From: Lysobacterales bacterium 66-474
Lineage (GTDB): Bacteria > Pseudomonadota > Gammaproteobacteria > Xanthomonadales > Rhodanobacteraceae
Assembly: GCA_001899805.1 (NCBI GenBank)
Contig: MKWP01000015.1
Coordinates: forward strand, 806,001-870,000
Direction: 5' to 3'
DNA length: 64,000 nucleotides
Made by a program: the position numbers and the translations under genes
Shown here: piece after piece, positions 9,893 to 17,263 of the stretch
Position numbering within the stretch: the stretch's first letter is position 1
Layout: every line of letters begins with the position of its first letter
The notes under the pieces: generated by a model
The model's input: only the letters and a program-made list of their open reading frames with translations
Told to the model about the DNA's origin: nothing
Database searches by the model: none

Positions 9893-11401
9893 TCAACTGG
9901 ATTCCTGCTCCATCTTCGCCAACATCGGCGCGCGCGCCGCCATGATCAGCGCCCCCGCGCGTTCCTCGTCCATGCCTTCCATGTCGATCAGGTCGTCCAC
10001 GGCCTGGTCGGCAAGGTCGTCCAAAGTCACGATGCCGCGTTCGGCCAGCGCGTACGCGGTTTCCTCGTCCATGCCGTCCAGCGCCAGCAGCTCTTCGGAC
10101 GGCGCGTGCTCGTCGAGGTCTTCCTCGACCGCCAGCGCCTCGGTCAGCAGCGCGTCCTTGGCGCGCGAACGCAATTCCTCGACGATGTCCTCGTCGAAAC
10201 CTTCCACCGCCAGCAATTCGCCGGTCGGCACGTAGGCGATTTCCTCGACCGTGGAGAAGCCTTCCTGCACCAGGATGTTGGCGATTTCCTGGTCGACTTC
10301 GAGTTTGTCCATGAACAGTTGCCGCGCGGATTCCTGCTCGGCTTCGCTCTTGGCGGCGACCTGGTCCTGGGTCATCACCTTGAGGTCCCAACCGGTCAGC
10401 TTGCTGGCGAGGCGCACGTTCTGGCCGCCGCGGCCGATCGCCTGCGAGAGCTTGTCCTCGGCGACCGCGATGTCCATCGAGTGCTTGTCCTCGTCGACGA
10501 TGATGGACTGCACCTCGGCCGGCGCCATCGCGTTGATGACGAACTGCGCCGGCGCGTCGTTCCACAACACGATGTCGATGCGCTCGCCGTTCAACTCGTT
10601 GGACACTGCCTGCACGCGCGAACCGCGCATGCCGATGCAGGCGCCGATCGGATCGGTGCGTTTGTCATGTGCCTCCACGGCGATCTTGGCGCGGTCACCG
10701 GCGTCGCGCGCGCAGGCGCGGATCTCGACGATGCCCTGGCCGACCTCCGGCACTTCCAGCTTGAACAGCTCCATCATGAATTCGGGCGCGGTGCGCGACA
10801 CGAACAGCTGCGGGCCGCGCGGTTCGGAACGCACCTCGAACAGGTAGCCGCGCACGCGGTCGCCCACCCGCACGGCTTCGCGCGGAATCGCCTTGTCGCG
10901 CGGGATGAACGCTTCGGCGTTGCCGCCGAGATCGAGGTAGATGTTGCCGCGCTCGACGCGCTTGGCGACGCCGTTGACCAGTTCGCCCACGCGATCCTTC
11001 CAGGCGTCGACCACCTGCGCACGCTCGGCCTCGCGGATGCGCTGCACGATCACCTGCTTGGCGGCCTGCGCGGTGATGCGGCCGAATTCGGGATTCTCGA
11101 TCTGCTGTTCGATGAACTCGCCGACCTGCGCGCCGGGGCGCTCGTCTTCCGCATCCATCAGCCGCAACTGCCAGTCGGGCGATTCCATCTCGCCGTCGTC
11201 GGCGATCACTGACCAGCGCCGGAAGGTTTCGTAGTCGCCGCTTTCCTGGTCGATGCTGACCCGGATGTCGGGTTCTTCCTCGGGATAGCGCTTCTTGGCC
11301 GCGGTCGCCAACGCCGCCTCGAGGGCGCCGAAAATCACGTCGCGCGGCACCGCCTTCTCGGCGGCCACGGTATCCACGATCAACAACAAGTCACGATTCA
11401 T
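9893..11401 (-). CDS. nusA: Transcription termination/antitermination factor NusA
   Basis: A 502-residue NusA, which binds RNA polymerase and RNA to control pausing, termination and antitermination. The N-terminal domain (LLIVDTVAAEKAVPRDVIF), S1 domain, KH1/KH2 domains (ELNGERIDIVLW, GRGGQNVRLASKLTGWDL) and two C-terminal acidic repeats (AR1 around LVQEGFSTVEEIAYV and AR2 around ALDGMDEETAYALAERG) are all present. Length is close to E. coli NusA (495). It sits between rimP and infB as in other gammaproteobacteria, where NusA autoregulates the operon. Confidence 0.97.
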   Translation of the reverse strand: MNRDLLLIVDTVAAEKAVPRDVIFGALEAALATAAKKRYPEEEPDIRVSIDQESGDYETFRRWSVIADDGEMESPDWQLRLMDAEDERPGAQVGEFIEQQIENPEFGRITAQAAKQVIVQRIREAERAQVVDAWKDRVGELVNGVAKRVERGNIYLDLGGNAEAFIPRDKAIPREAVRVGDRVRGYLFEVRSEPRGPQLFVSRTAPEFMMELFKLEVPEVGQGIVEIRACARDAGDRAKIAVEAHDKRTDPIGACIGMRGSRVQAVSNELNGERIDIVLWNDAPAQFVINAMAPAEVQSIIVDEDKHSMDIAVAEDKLSQAIGRGGQNVRLASKLTGWDLKVMTQDQVAAKSEAEQESARQLFMDKLEVDQEIANILVQEGFSTVEEIAYVPTGELLAVEGFDEDIVEELRSRAKDALLTEALAVEEDLDEHAPSEELLALDGMDEETAYALAERGIVTLDDLADQAVDDLIDMEGMDEERAGALIMAARAPMLAKMEQESS

Positions 11402-11472
11402 CTCTCTGGCTCCATCGAAGCCGCGTCCTGCCGCGGCCCCTTGTCATTCCCGGTTTGTCGTTCGAACCACGT

Positions 11473-12021
11473 TCAATGCTTGCCTTTGGCGCCGGCTTGC
11501 TTCGCATTCGGCGCCTTGCCTGGCTTCGGTTGCGGGTTGTAACCCAGCGCATTCCAGTCCGGCACCAGACGCGCGCTCTCGATTTCGTCTTCGGCGATCT
11601 CGATGCGCGCACCATCCACGTCCATGCCGATTCGTTTGCCGGCGACCGCGGCGATCCGCCCGCGCAACCGGCGACGCCCCTCGCGCGGCAGCTTCAAGGT
11701 CACCTTCGCCTCGTCGCCGATGAACCGCGCGAACTGCGCCACGTTGAACAGCGGTCGCTCGATCCCCGGCGAGGAAACCTCCAGCACGTAATGCCCGGGA
11801 ATCGGATCGTCCACGTCCAGCAACGCCGAAATCTCGCGACTGGCTGCTTCGCAATCGTCCACGCTCACCGCATTGGCGGCGTCGCCGTCGTGCTGCAGCG
11901 AATCGATGTACACGCGCAGCAGGCCACCGCCGTGACCGGCGTTCCATTCCATGCCCAGGCATTCCAGGCCCAGTTCCGCAAGGGCCGGCGCCACGCGCGC
12001 GATGATTGCTTCGGTTTCCAT
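11473..12021 (-). CDS. rimP: Ribosome maturation factor RimP
   Basis: A 182-residue RimP for early 30S assembly. [33 protein letters not shown] and the [14 protein letters not shown] motif are diagnostic; the C-terminal Lys/Ala/Gly tail is lineage-specific. ATG at 12021 ([12 protein letters not shown]) is used, but an ATG two codons upstream (12027) is equally possible. It follows tRNA-fMet and an intervening hairpin, as the metY-rimP pair does in E. coli. Confidence 0.93.
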   Translation of the reverse strand: METEAIIARVAPALAELGLECLGMEWNAGHGGGLLRVYIDSLQHDGDAANAVSVDDCEAASREISALLDVDDPIPGHYVLEVSSPGIERPLFNVAQFARFIGDEAKVTLKLPREGRRRLRGRIAAVAGKRIGMDVDGARIEIAEDEIESARLVPDWNALGYNPQPKPGKAPNAKQAGAKGKH

Positions 12022-12040
12022 CGCCATCCACGAATTACGG

Positions 12041-12067
12041 AAACAAAAAATGGGCACAAGGCCCATT
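12041..12067 (-). terminator. intrinsic terminator/attenuator between tRNA-fMet and rimP
   Basis: On the minus strand AATGGGC, a CTTGT loop and GCCCATT form a perfect 7-bp stem followed directly by TTTTGTTT. It lies about 115 bases after the tRNA and 27 bases before the rimP start. In E. coli the metY-rimP interval likewise carries terminators whose read-through is controlled by NusA; the same role is inferred here. Confidence 0.8.
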
Positions 12068-12182
12068 CCTTACGTCGCCGGTTTTTGATCCTGAACCCGG
12101 CGTCCCGCATCCTTGCGGAGTGCCACTTGCGCGGATCGTCCGTGACCACGACACCGGAAAGCTCCATCCTTCCAGCCCAATC

Positions 12183-12259
12183 TGGTAGCGGGGGCAGGAT
12201 TTGAACCTGCGACCTTCGGGTTATGAGCCCGACGAGCTGCCAGACTGCTCCACCCCGCA
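12183..12259 (-). tRNA. tRNA-fMet(CAT), initiator
   Basis: A 77-base tRNA with CAT anticodon and encoded CCA. Two features mark it as the initiator: the anticodon stem has the three consecutive G-C pairs (GGG around the CTCATAA loop, CCC), and position 1 cannot pair with position 72 (T opposite T). It reads like E. coli metY and heads the rimP-nusA-infB operon, matching the E. coli metY arrangement. Confidence 0.96.
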
Positions 12260-12500
12260 TCAGGTGAGCCGCACATTGTACGGAATATGACGCGGACGGT
12301 CAACGAGGCGCCACAAACGCTTGCCAGTCGCGACTCGTGCAGTTTTGGGTTTGGGCGCCAGGCATTCTGAACATGAGCTTCTTCGATCGAACTCTGTGGT
12401 TCGCTTGCGCCCGCTGGTCACATTCGAGACCAAATTGAGACCACCCTGAGACCGCGCACATGAATCTTGTATCTCGGTGCATCGTGGAATGACCGTCGGG
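12260..12500. other. junction region with phased GAGACC direct repeats
   Basis: No gene is visible. Three GAGACC copies start at 12426, 12437 and 12448, spaced exactly 11 bp, so they face the same side of the helix. Such repeats near an integrase gene are typical of arm-type integrase or excisionase binding sites at an element end. The true attachment core was not found. Confidence 0.45.
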
Positions 12501-12731
12501 CTATTTGCCGTCCCGAATGTACTCAGCGACGTCCCCGATCGAGCAATCAAAAAAGCCGCACAACTTTTCGAGCGTATCGATACCTACGTTGTACTTCTTG
12601 TTGTTGGCCAGCTTGGATAGGGTCACACGGTGGATCCCGGTCTCTTCGGCGATCTCTTTCAGAGACACGACGCGACGCTCGCGAAATTCCTTCTCGGCGA
12701 TTTGCTCTTTGAGTTTGAACTTGATGGCCAT
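12501..12731 (-). CDS. Xre-family helix-turn-helix regulator
   Basis: A 76-residue, single-domain Xre/Cro-type DNA-binding protein. VVSLKEIAEETGIHRVTLSK forms the helix-turn-helix, followed by LANNKKYNVGIDTLEKLCGFF and the conserved acidic end CSIGDVAEYIRD. An ATG upstream at 12803 is possible, but MAIKFKLKEQIAEKE matches the family N-terminus. It is divergent from the AlpA-like/integrase genes across a palindromic region and probably represses its own gene and the integrase. Confidence 0.82.
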   Translation of the reverse strand: MAIKFKLKEQIAEKEFRERRVVSLKEIAEETGIHRVTLSKLANNKKYNVGIDTLEKLCGFFDCSIGDVAEYIRDGK

Positions 12732-12793
12732 GTAGCCTATACGCTTCTTTCGTAGTTGACACGCTTCAAATGATGTAGTATATTTGCTCTCGA

Positions 12794-12811
12794 TGTAGCA
12801 CATGCGCTACA
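12794..12811. promoter_or_regulatory. palindromic operator of the Xre/integrase switch
   Basis: TGTAGC, six bases, GCTACA form a perfect inverted repeat in the intergenic region of the divergent xre and alpA-like genes. Further half-sites (TGTAG at about 12731 and 12774, GCTACG at about 12826) surround it. Cooperative repressor binding at spaced half-sites is inferred. Confidence 0.7.
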
Positions 12812-12842
12812 TACAGACATACTGCGCTACGAAGGAGTCTAC

Positions 12843-13076
12843 ATGCCTAACACCTATTTGACCACCAGCGAACTGTCACGCCGCATCAAATACGACGAAC
12901 GAACAATCCGCGAACGCCTGAAGGATGCAGTACTCATTGAAGGTCGCCACTACTTCAAGCCGTTCGGTGGCCGCAAGATCCTCTACATCTGGGAGACCAT
13001 CGAAACAGACATGGTCGCGCCAGCCATCGCGGTCGAAAGCATCCCGTTGACCAGCGGAGGCGTCTGCCATGTCTAG
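12843..13076 (+). CDS. AlpA/excisionase-like small DNA-binding protein
   Basis: A 77-residue protein with a short winged-helix-like region (YLTTSELSRRIKYDERTIRERL, then GRHYFKPFGGRKILYIWETI). The wording TTSELSRRI-Y-ERTIRE resembles MerR/AlpA-type DNA-binding proteins that serve as excisionases or integrase activators. It has a strong AAGGAG site and overlaps the integrase start by 8 bases, so the two are co-translated. Excisionase function is inferred from position and size. Confidence 0.7.
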   Translation: MPNTYLTTSELSRRIKYDERTIRERLKDAVLIEGRHYFKPFGGRKILYIWETIETDMVAPAIAVESIPLTSGGVCHV

Positions 13077-14325
13077 TATCAACGTTCGTGATGGGAAGCT
13101 GTTCTTCGACTTTCGGTATGCCGGGACGCGCTGCCGCGAATACACCAAGCTGGCGGATACGCCCGTAAACCGCAAACGCATGCAGCGGGTGCTCGAGAAG
13201 CTGGATGCCGAGATCGCACTCGGGCAGTTCGAATACTCCAGGTATTTCCCCGGCAGCCACAACGCCACCAAGTTCGCGGCGACGAGCACAACTCCCAGAG
13301 CCGGAAAGGCGCAACCTGCCACACCGCTGTACAGAGACTTCGCCGAAACCTGGTACACCGAAAACGAACCGCTGTGGCGGCGCTCACATCGCGCAACCAT
13401 CCGTTCCACTTTGGATCGGCATCTGGTTCCGGAGTTCGGCACTCGGCCTGTCGCCGAGATCACCAAGGCGGACTGCCTCGCGTTCCGGGCGCGGCTGGCC
13501 AAGCTGCCCGGCCGTGGCGGCCACGAGACGCTATCTGCCAAAACGATCAACCGAGTCATCCAGATGCATGGCCAGATTCTGGGTGAGGCCGCGGAGCGCT
13601 TCGACTTCGTCAATCCCGTCGATCGCATCAAGCGCCTGAAGCAACCCAAGGTCGACATCCACCCCTTCTCGCTGGGAGAGGTCCAGACGATGATCCAGGC
13701 GGTGCGCGCCGACTATCGGAACTACCTGATCACCCGCCTGTTCACCGGCATGCGCAGCGGCGAGATCAACGGTCTGCAATGGCGCTACGTCGACTTCGAG
13801 CGCCGGCAGATCCTGGTCCGCGAAACCCTGGTTCGCGGCGAGAAGGAATACACCAAGACCGACGGCTCCCAGCGCGAGGTATCAATGTCGCAACCGGTTT
13901 ACGAAGCGCTGCAAGCCCAGCATGCGATTACAGGGGACCTAGCCGGCTTCGTGTTCTGCAACCGCAAGGGTGAACCCGTCGATCTCGACAACTTCACCAA
14001 CCGGGTTTGGTACCCCTTGCTCCGCTATCTCGATCTGGAAAAACGCCGCCCCTACCAGACCCGCCACACCGCGGCAACGCTGTGGCTGGCATCGGGCGAA
14101 AACCCCGAATGGGTGGCGCGTCAACTTGGCCACGCAAACACCGAGATGCTGTTTAAGACGTACTCGCGCTATGTGCCCAATCTGACCCGCTCGGACGGTG
14201 CGGCGATGGAACGCCTGTTGGCCGCCAACATCCAGACCGCGTCGGTACCCCGCACGCCCCTGCTCGGCCCTGCCATGGACGAACACATACCGGCCGCCAA
14301 CGTGGCCTCCGGAGACGCCGCATGA
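13069..14325 (+). CDS. Tyrosine recombinase / integrase
   Basis: A 418-residue phage-type integrase. The N-terminus (INVRDGKLFFDFRYAGTRCRE) is the arm-binding domain common in proteobacterial ICE and island integrases, followed by a SAM-like core-binding domain (about 85-185) and the catalytic domain. Active-site residues visible are Arg in TGMRSGE (about 229), Arg in YQTRHT (about 332), His in LGHAN (about 355) and the Tyr of TYSRYV (365 or 368). It is the first enzyme of the accessory block that runs through the CRISPR locus. The neighbouring tRNA-fMet faces the wrong way for the usual integration into a tRNA 3' end, so the attachment site is unresolved. Confidence 0.93.
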   Translation: MSSINVRDGKLFFDFRYAGTRCREYTKLADTPVNRKRMQRVLEKLDAEIALGQFEYSRYFPGSHNATKFAATSTTPRAGKAQPATPLYRDFAETWYTENEPLWRRSHRATIRSTLDRHLVPEFGTRPVAEITKADCLAFRARLAKLPGRGGHETLSAKTINRVIQMHGQILGEAAERFDFVNPVDRIKRLKQPKVDIHPFSLGEVQTMIQAVRADYRNYLITRLFTGMRSGEINGLQWRYVDFERRQILVRETLVRGEKEYTKTDGSQREVSMSQPVYEALQAQHAITGDLAGFVFCNRKGEPVDLDNFTNRVWYPLLRYLDLEKRRPYQTRHTAATLWLASGENPEWVARQLGHANTEMLFKTYSRYVPNLTRSDGAAMERLLAANIQTASVPRTPLLGPAMDEHIPAANVASGDAA

Positions 14326-15392
14326 CGCGCACCAACACATTCGAGCAATCCATTGGCGCGACAATCGAGGGCCAATACACACTGACGAGGAGCGTCGAGC
14401 GCGTGACCCAGATGGGCGACCGCTTCAAGGTGCTCAACTTGGCGGATTGCACCGGCGGTGTGCGGGTGTACGCCTGGGAGCACTCGGGTCTTCTCGAGCG
14501 GGTTCCAGCGACGACACCGACTCCGATCCAGGCGCGCTTGTACGTCCGGCGGTTCCATGGCGAGACGATCGCCAACCTGCAAGCAGTCCGCGAACTGGAC
14601 GCACATGAGGTCGACAACGGTGCGGCGCTGCTGGCGTGGGAGGCCTGTTCAGTCAACGCGCGCCCGGCGCTGGGAAAACTTGCTGATTTCGTTGATCAAC
14701 TTGAACCCAAGCTCCTGCGCCAATTTCTCAACCGCGTACTCACCGACCCCCGCATTGCATCCAGCATCACTACCTGCAAGGGGAGCTTCAAACACCATCA
14801 CCACGAACCGGGCGGGCTGCTGGCGCACAGTGTCGAGGTCATGGAGATTGCGGGTGACATGGCGGGCGCACGGCTCAACCCACTGGAGAAGGCGATGACC
14901 CAGGTAGCTGCCCTGCTCCACGATCTCGGCAAGGTTCGCGCCGTGGGCTCAGGCAACATCCGACCGACCCATTACTTGTTGGTGAGCCACGAGTCGCAAA
15001 CCATCCGGATGCTGGACCCGCATCTCGAGTGGTTGAGGGATCGATCGCCGCAGATTGCGGCGGGGCTGGACTACACCCTGGAATTTCTGGCGAAGCATCC
15101 TGCCGAGCGCGGCCGAGCGCTGTTCCTGGCCGGCGATCTCGTATGCGCGGCAGACCGCATGAGCGCGGCTCTGGATAACCACAAAGGCCTCGACAGCCTG
15201 CTTGCCAAGACGCTGCCGAAACAGCAACCGAAGGCTCCGCCTTCCTCAACGCGCGCCCGCAGGAACACGCCGAAGACCAACGCAACCAACCATCAATTCG
15301 ACATCGTCGCGCGGCACGAGACACACGCCGCGCATCGTACTCGCCACCAACCGAATAACAACATCCAAGAAGGACCCTTTCCATGGATCTGA
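14322..15392 (+). CDS. OB-fold/HD-domain hydrolase (YhaM-like or TraI_2-like)
   Basis: A 356-residue protein. Residues about 30-55 (GDRFKVLNLADCTGGVRVY) look like an OB-fold nucleic-acid-binding strand pair. Residues about 155-250 form an HD domain with a poly-His start (KHHHHEPGGLLAHSVEVM) and the metal-binding His-Asp of ALLHDLGK at 200-201. This OB+HD layout is that of YhaM-type 3'-5' exoribonucleases; the HD part is also annotated as the TraI_2/relaxase-associated family in ICEs. The last 60 residues are low-complexity. It overlaps the integrase stop (ATGA), so it is part of the integration operon. RNA or DNA nuclease activity is inference. Confidence 0.75.
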   Translation: MTRTNTFEQSIGATIEGQYTLTRSVERVTQMGDRFKVLNLADCTGGVRVYAWEHSGLLERVPATTPTPIQARLYVRRFHGETIANLQAVRELDAHEVDNGAALLAWEACSVNARPALGKLADFVDQLEPKLLRQFLNRVLTDPRIASSITTCKGSFKHHHHEPGGLLAHSVEVMEIAGDMAGARLNPLEKAMTQVAALLHDLGKVRAVGSGNIRPTHYLLVSHESQTIRMLDPHLEWLRDRSPQIAAGLDYTLEFLAKHPAERGRALFLAGDLVCAADRMSAALDNHKGLDSLLAKTLPKQQPKAPPSSTRARRNTPKTNATNHQFDIVARHETHAAHRTRHQPNNNIQEGPFPWI

Positions 15393-15916
15393 GCATTTGG
15401 TCGTTCACTCCCCTGGTCGCCGCCCCAGCCGCCGCCATCCTGCTGATCGCTGTGCTCCGGCAGCTGCTTCAACTTCCTGCCAGCGCAAGTGCGGTGGACC
15501 GCGAAGCGGAATCCACCCCAGCGGAAATCGGACACTCGGCTCCGAGTAGCATCTCGGAGCAGGATGCCATCGACGCGCGCTGGAACCCGCTCGTCACCCA
15601 AGTTCTACCCTTCTTCGTGGGCGCCGCGATCATCTTTCTGGCCGCTTGGCCCTTCGCCTACGTCGGCTGGATGCTGATGCATACCCTTGGCGATCCGGAA
15701 ATCGCCAAGCTGTCGCCACCGTGGTTCGGCAATCCAGGATATATCCTCGGACTCGGCCTCGTCGGGGCCATGGGCTCGTTTGCCATCGCGATCGTCGCAA
15801 GCGTCGTATTCCTGGCGGTATACCTGCTCGGCCGATGCGCAATTTGGCCACGGGCGTGTGGTGCTATTAGCAACGAACAAGACCAAGAAGTCGTTCGCCA
15901 CGACGATCCGAGCTGA
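15383..15916 (+). CDS. predicted inner-membrane protein, unknown function
   Basis: A 177-residue protein with three predicted membrane segments: about residues 6-27 (PLVAAPAAAILLIAVLRQLL), 72-96 (VLPFFVGAAIIFLAAWPFAYV) and about 122-150 (LGLGLVGAMGSFAIAIVASV). A hydrophilic acidic loop lies between the first two. I do not recognise the family. It overlaps the end of the OB/HD gene by 10 bases and has an AAGAAGGA ribosome binding site, so it is co-transcribed with the integrase module. It lies just upstream of the CRISPR-cas genes. Confidence 0.65.
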   Translation: MDLSIWSFTPLVAAPAAAILLIAVLRQLLQLPASASAVDREAESTPAEIGHSAPSSISEQDAIDARWNPLVTQVLPFFVGAAIIFLAAWPFAYVGWMLMHTLGDPEIAKLSPPWFGNPGYILGLGLVGAMGSFAIAIVASVVFLAVYLLGRCAIWPRACGAISNEQDQEVVRHDDPS

Positions 15917-16276
15917 CAGCCAAAGCGTGATTGCACAGCGCCGCGGCTCACCTATAGGAAAATCCACCCAGAGGCCGACGCCAACGTCTGTCGACAATAG
16001 TCGCCGATGGCAAATTGAATCACACCAAATAATCTCCGGAGGATTGAACGGTTCAGAACCGCAGTGCAGTGCCCGAGGACGCGAAAGATGGAAAGCAACA
16101 TCGACAACCATTGGCAAGGCGTTGGAGGTTGCCAACGGCAGCGCAGTTCCCACAAGATGAACACTTCGGCGGGTTACGAGCACGTGTCACAACTTTGCGT
16201 GATCGCACTGTGTGAGAACGCGGATGGGGAAGGATTGATCTCGGACCTTTCATGATCTTGCGAGAAGGGGTGACAC
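15917..16276. other. intergenic region upstream of cas1
   Basis: About 360 bases with no convincing gene. It contains a TTGGCAA...TTGCCAA inverted repeat (about 16111-16136) that could be an operator or hairpin in front of cas1. The cas1-cas2/3 promoter should be here, but no consensus promoter stands out. Confidence 0.4.
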
Positions 16277-17263
16277 GTGGACGAAGTGAGTCCATCCGAC
16301 CTTAAGACCATCCTGCATTCGAAGCGGGCGAACATCTATTACCTGCAACACTGCCGCGTGCTGGTCAACGGTGGTCGCGTGGAATATGTCACCGACGCCG
16401 GCAAGGAATCGCTGTACTGGAACATTCCGATCGCCAACACCACGACGGTGTTGCTGGGCACCGGCACTTCCGTTACCCAGGCGGCGATGCGCGAACTGGC
16501 GAAAGCCGGTGTACTGGTCGGCTTCTGCGGTGGCGGCGGCACACCGTTGTTTTCGGCCAATGAGGTCGACATCGAAGTCGCGTGGTTCTCGCCGCAATCC
16601 GAATATCGCCCAACCGAATACCTGCGGGCATGGGCGCGGTTCTGGTTCGACGATGCACTTCGGCTTACCGCCGCCAAGGCTTTCCAGCGAACGCGTGCGG
16701 AGCGCATTGCCGGCGTATGGCAGCACCCCGCCCTGCGCGAAGCGGGCTTCACGGTCGATCCCGCACGGCTCGACGCGCTTCTGCAACGCACGCGCCAGCA
16801 GATCAACCTCGCGCCCGACAACGCGAGCCTCTTGACCGAGGAGGCCCGCCTCACCAAGGCCTTGTTCAAGCTGGCGGTAGATGCCGTGGGCTATGGTGAT
16901 TTCACCCGCGCCAAACGTGGCAGCGGCAGCGATCCGGCCAACCGTTTCCTCGACCATGGTAACTACCTCGCCTACGGCCTCGGCGCCACCGCCACGTGGG
17001 TTCTGGGCCTGCCGCATGGATTGGCAGTGCTGCACGGAAAGACCCGGCGGGGAGGGCTCGTATTCGACGTGGCAGACCTAGTGAAGGACGCACACATTCT
17101 GCCGCAGGCTTTTATTTCGGCCATGCGCGGCGACGACGAGCAGGGCTTTCGCCGTGGCTGCATCGAGGCGCTGACCCGCGGCGAGGCGCTGGATTTCATG
17201 ATCGATACGCTCAAGACTGTGGCGCTGGACACCGCCGCGCAAGCCAGCGAGCAGCCGGCATGA
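16277..17263 (+). CDS. cas1: CRISPR-associated endonuclease Cas1, type I-F
   Basis: A 328-residue Cas1f, the integrase that with Cas2-3 inserts new spacers. LHSKRANIYYLQHCRVLVNGGRVEYVT and GTGTSVTQAAMRELAKAGVLVGFCGGGG are characteristic of the I-F subfamily; the metal-ligand region LTKALFKLAVDAVGYGDF and the later HGLAVLHGKTR segment are intact. It starts at a GTG preceded by GAGAAGGGG. Its stop overlaps the cas2-3 start (ATGA), the usual I-F arrangement. Confidence 0.96.
   Translation: MDEVSPSDLKTILHSKRANIYYLQHCRVLVNGGRVEYVTDAGKESLYWNIPIANTTTVLLGTGTSVTQAAMRELAKAGVLVGFCGGGGTPLFSANEVDIEVAWFSPQSEYRPTEYLRAWARFWFDDALRLTAAKAFQRTRAERIAGVWQHPALREAGFTVDPARLDALLQRTRQQINLAPDNASLLTEEARLTKALFKLAVDAVGYGDFTRAKRGSGSDPANRFLDHGNYLAYGLGATATWVLGLPHGLAVLHGKTRRGGLVFDVADLVKDAHILPQAFISAMRGDDEQGFRRGCIEALTRGEALDFMIDTLKTVALDTAAQASEQPA

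Noticed and set aside
12183-12259. tRNA-fMet as the attachment site of the integrase element.
   Set aside because: The element lies on the 5' side of the tRNA, whereas tyrosine integrases usually use the 3' end, and no repeated 3' fragment was found.
16064-16255. 63-codon ORF upstream of cas1 as a possible small Cas or anti-CRISPR protein.
   Set aside because: No plausible ribosome binding site and no recognisable domain; it could equally be random.
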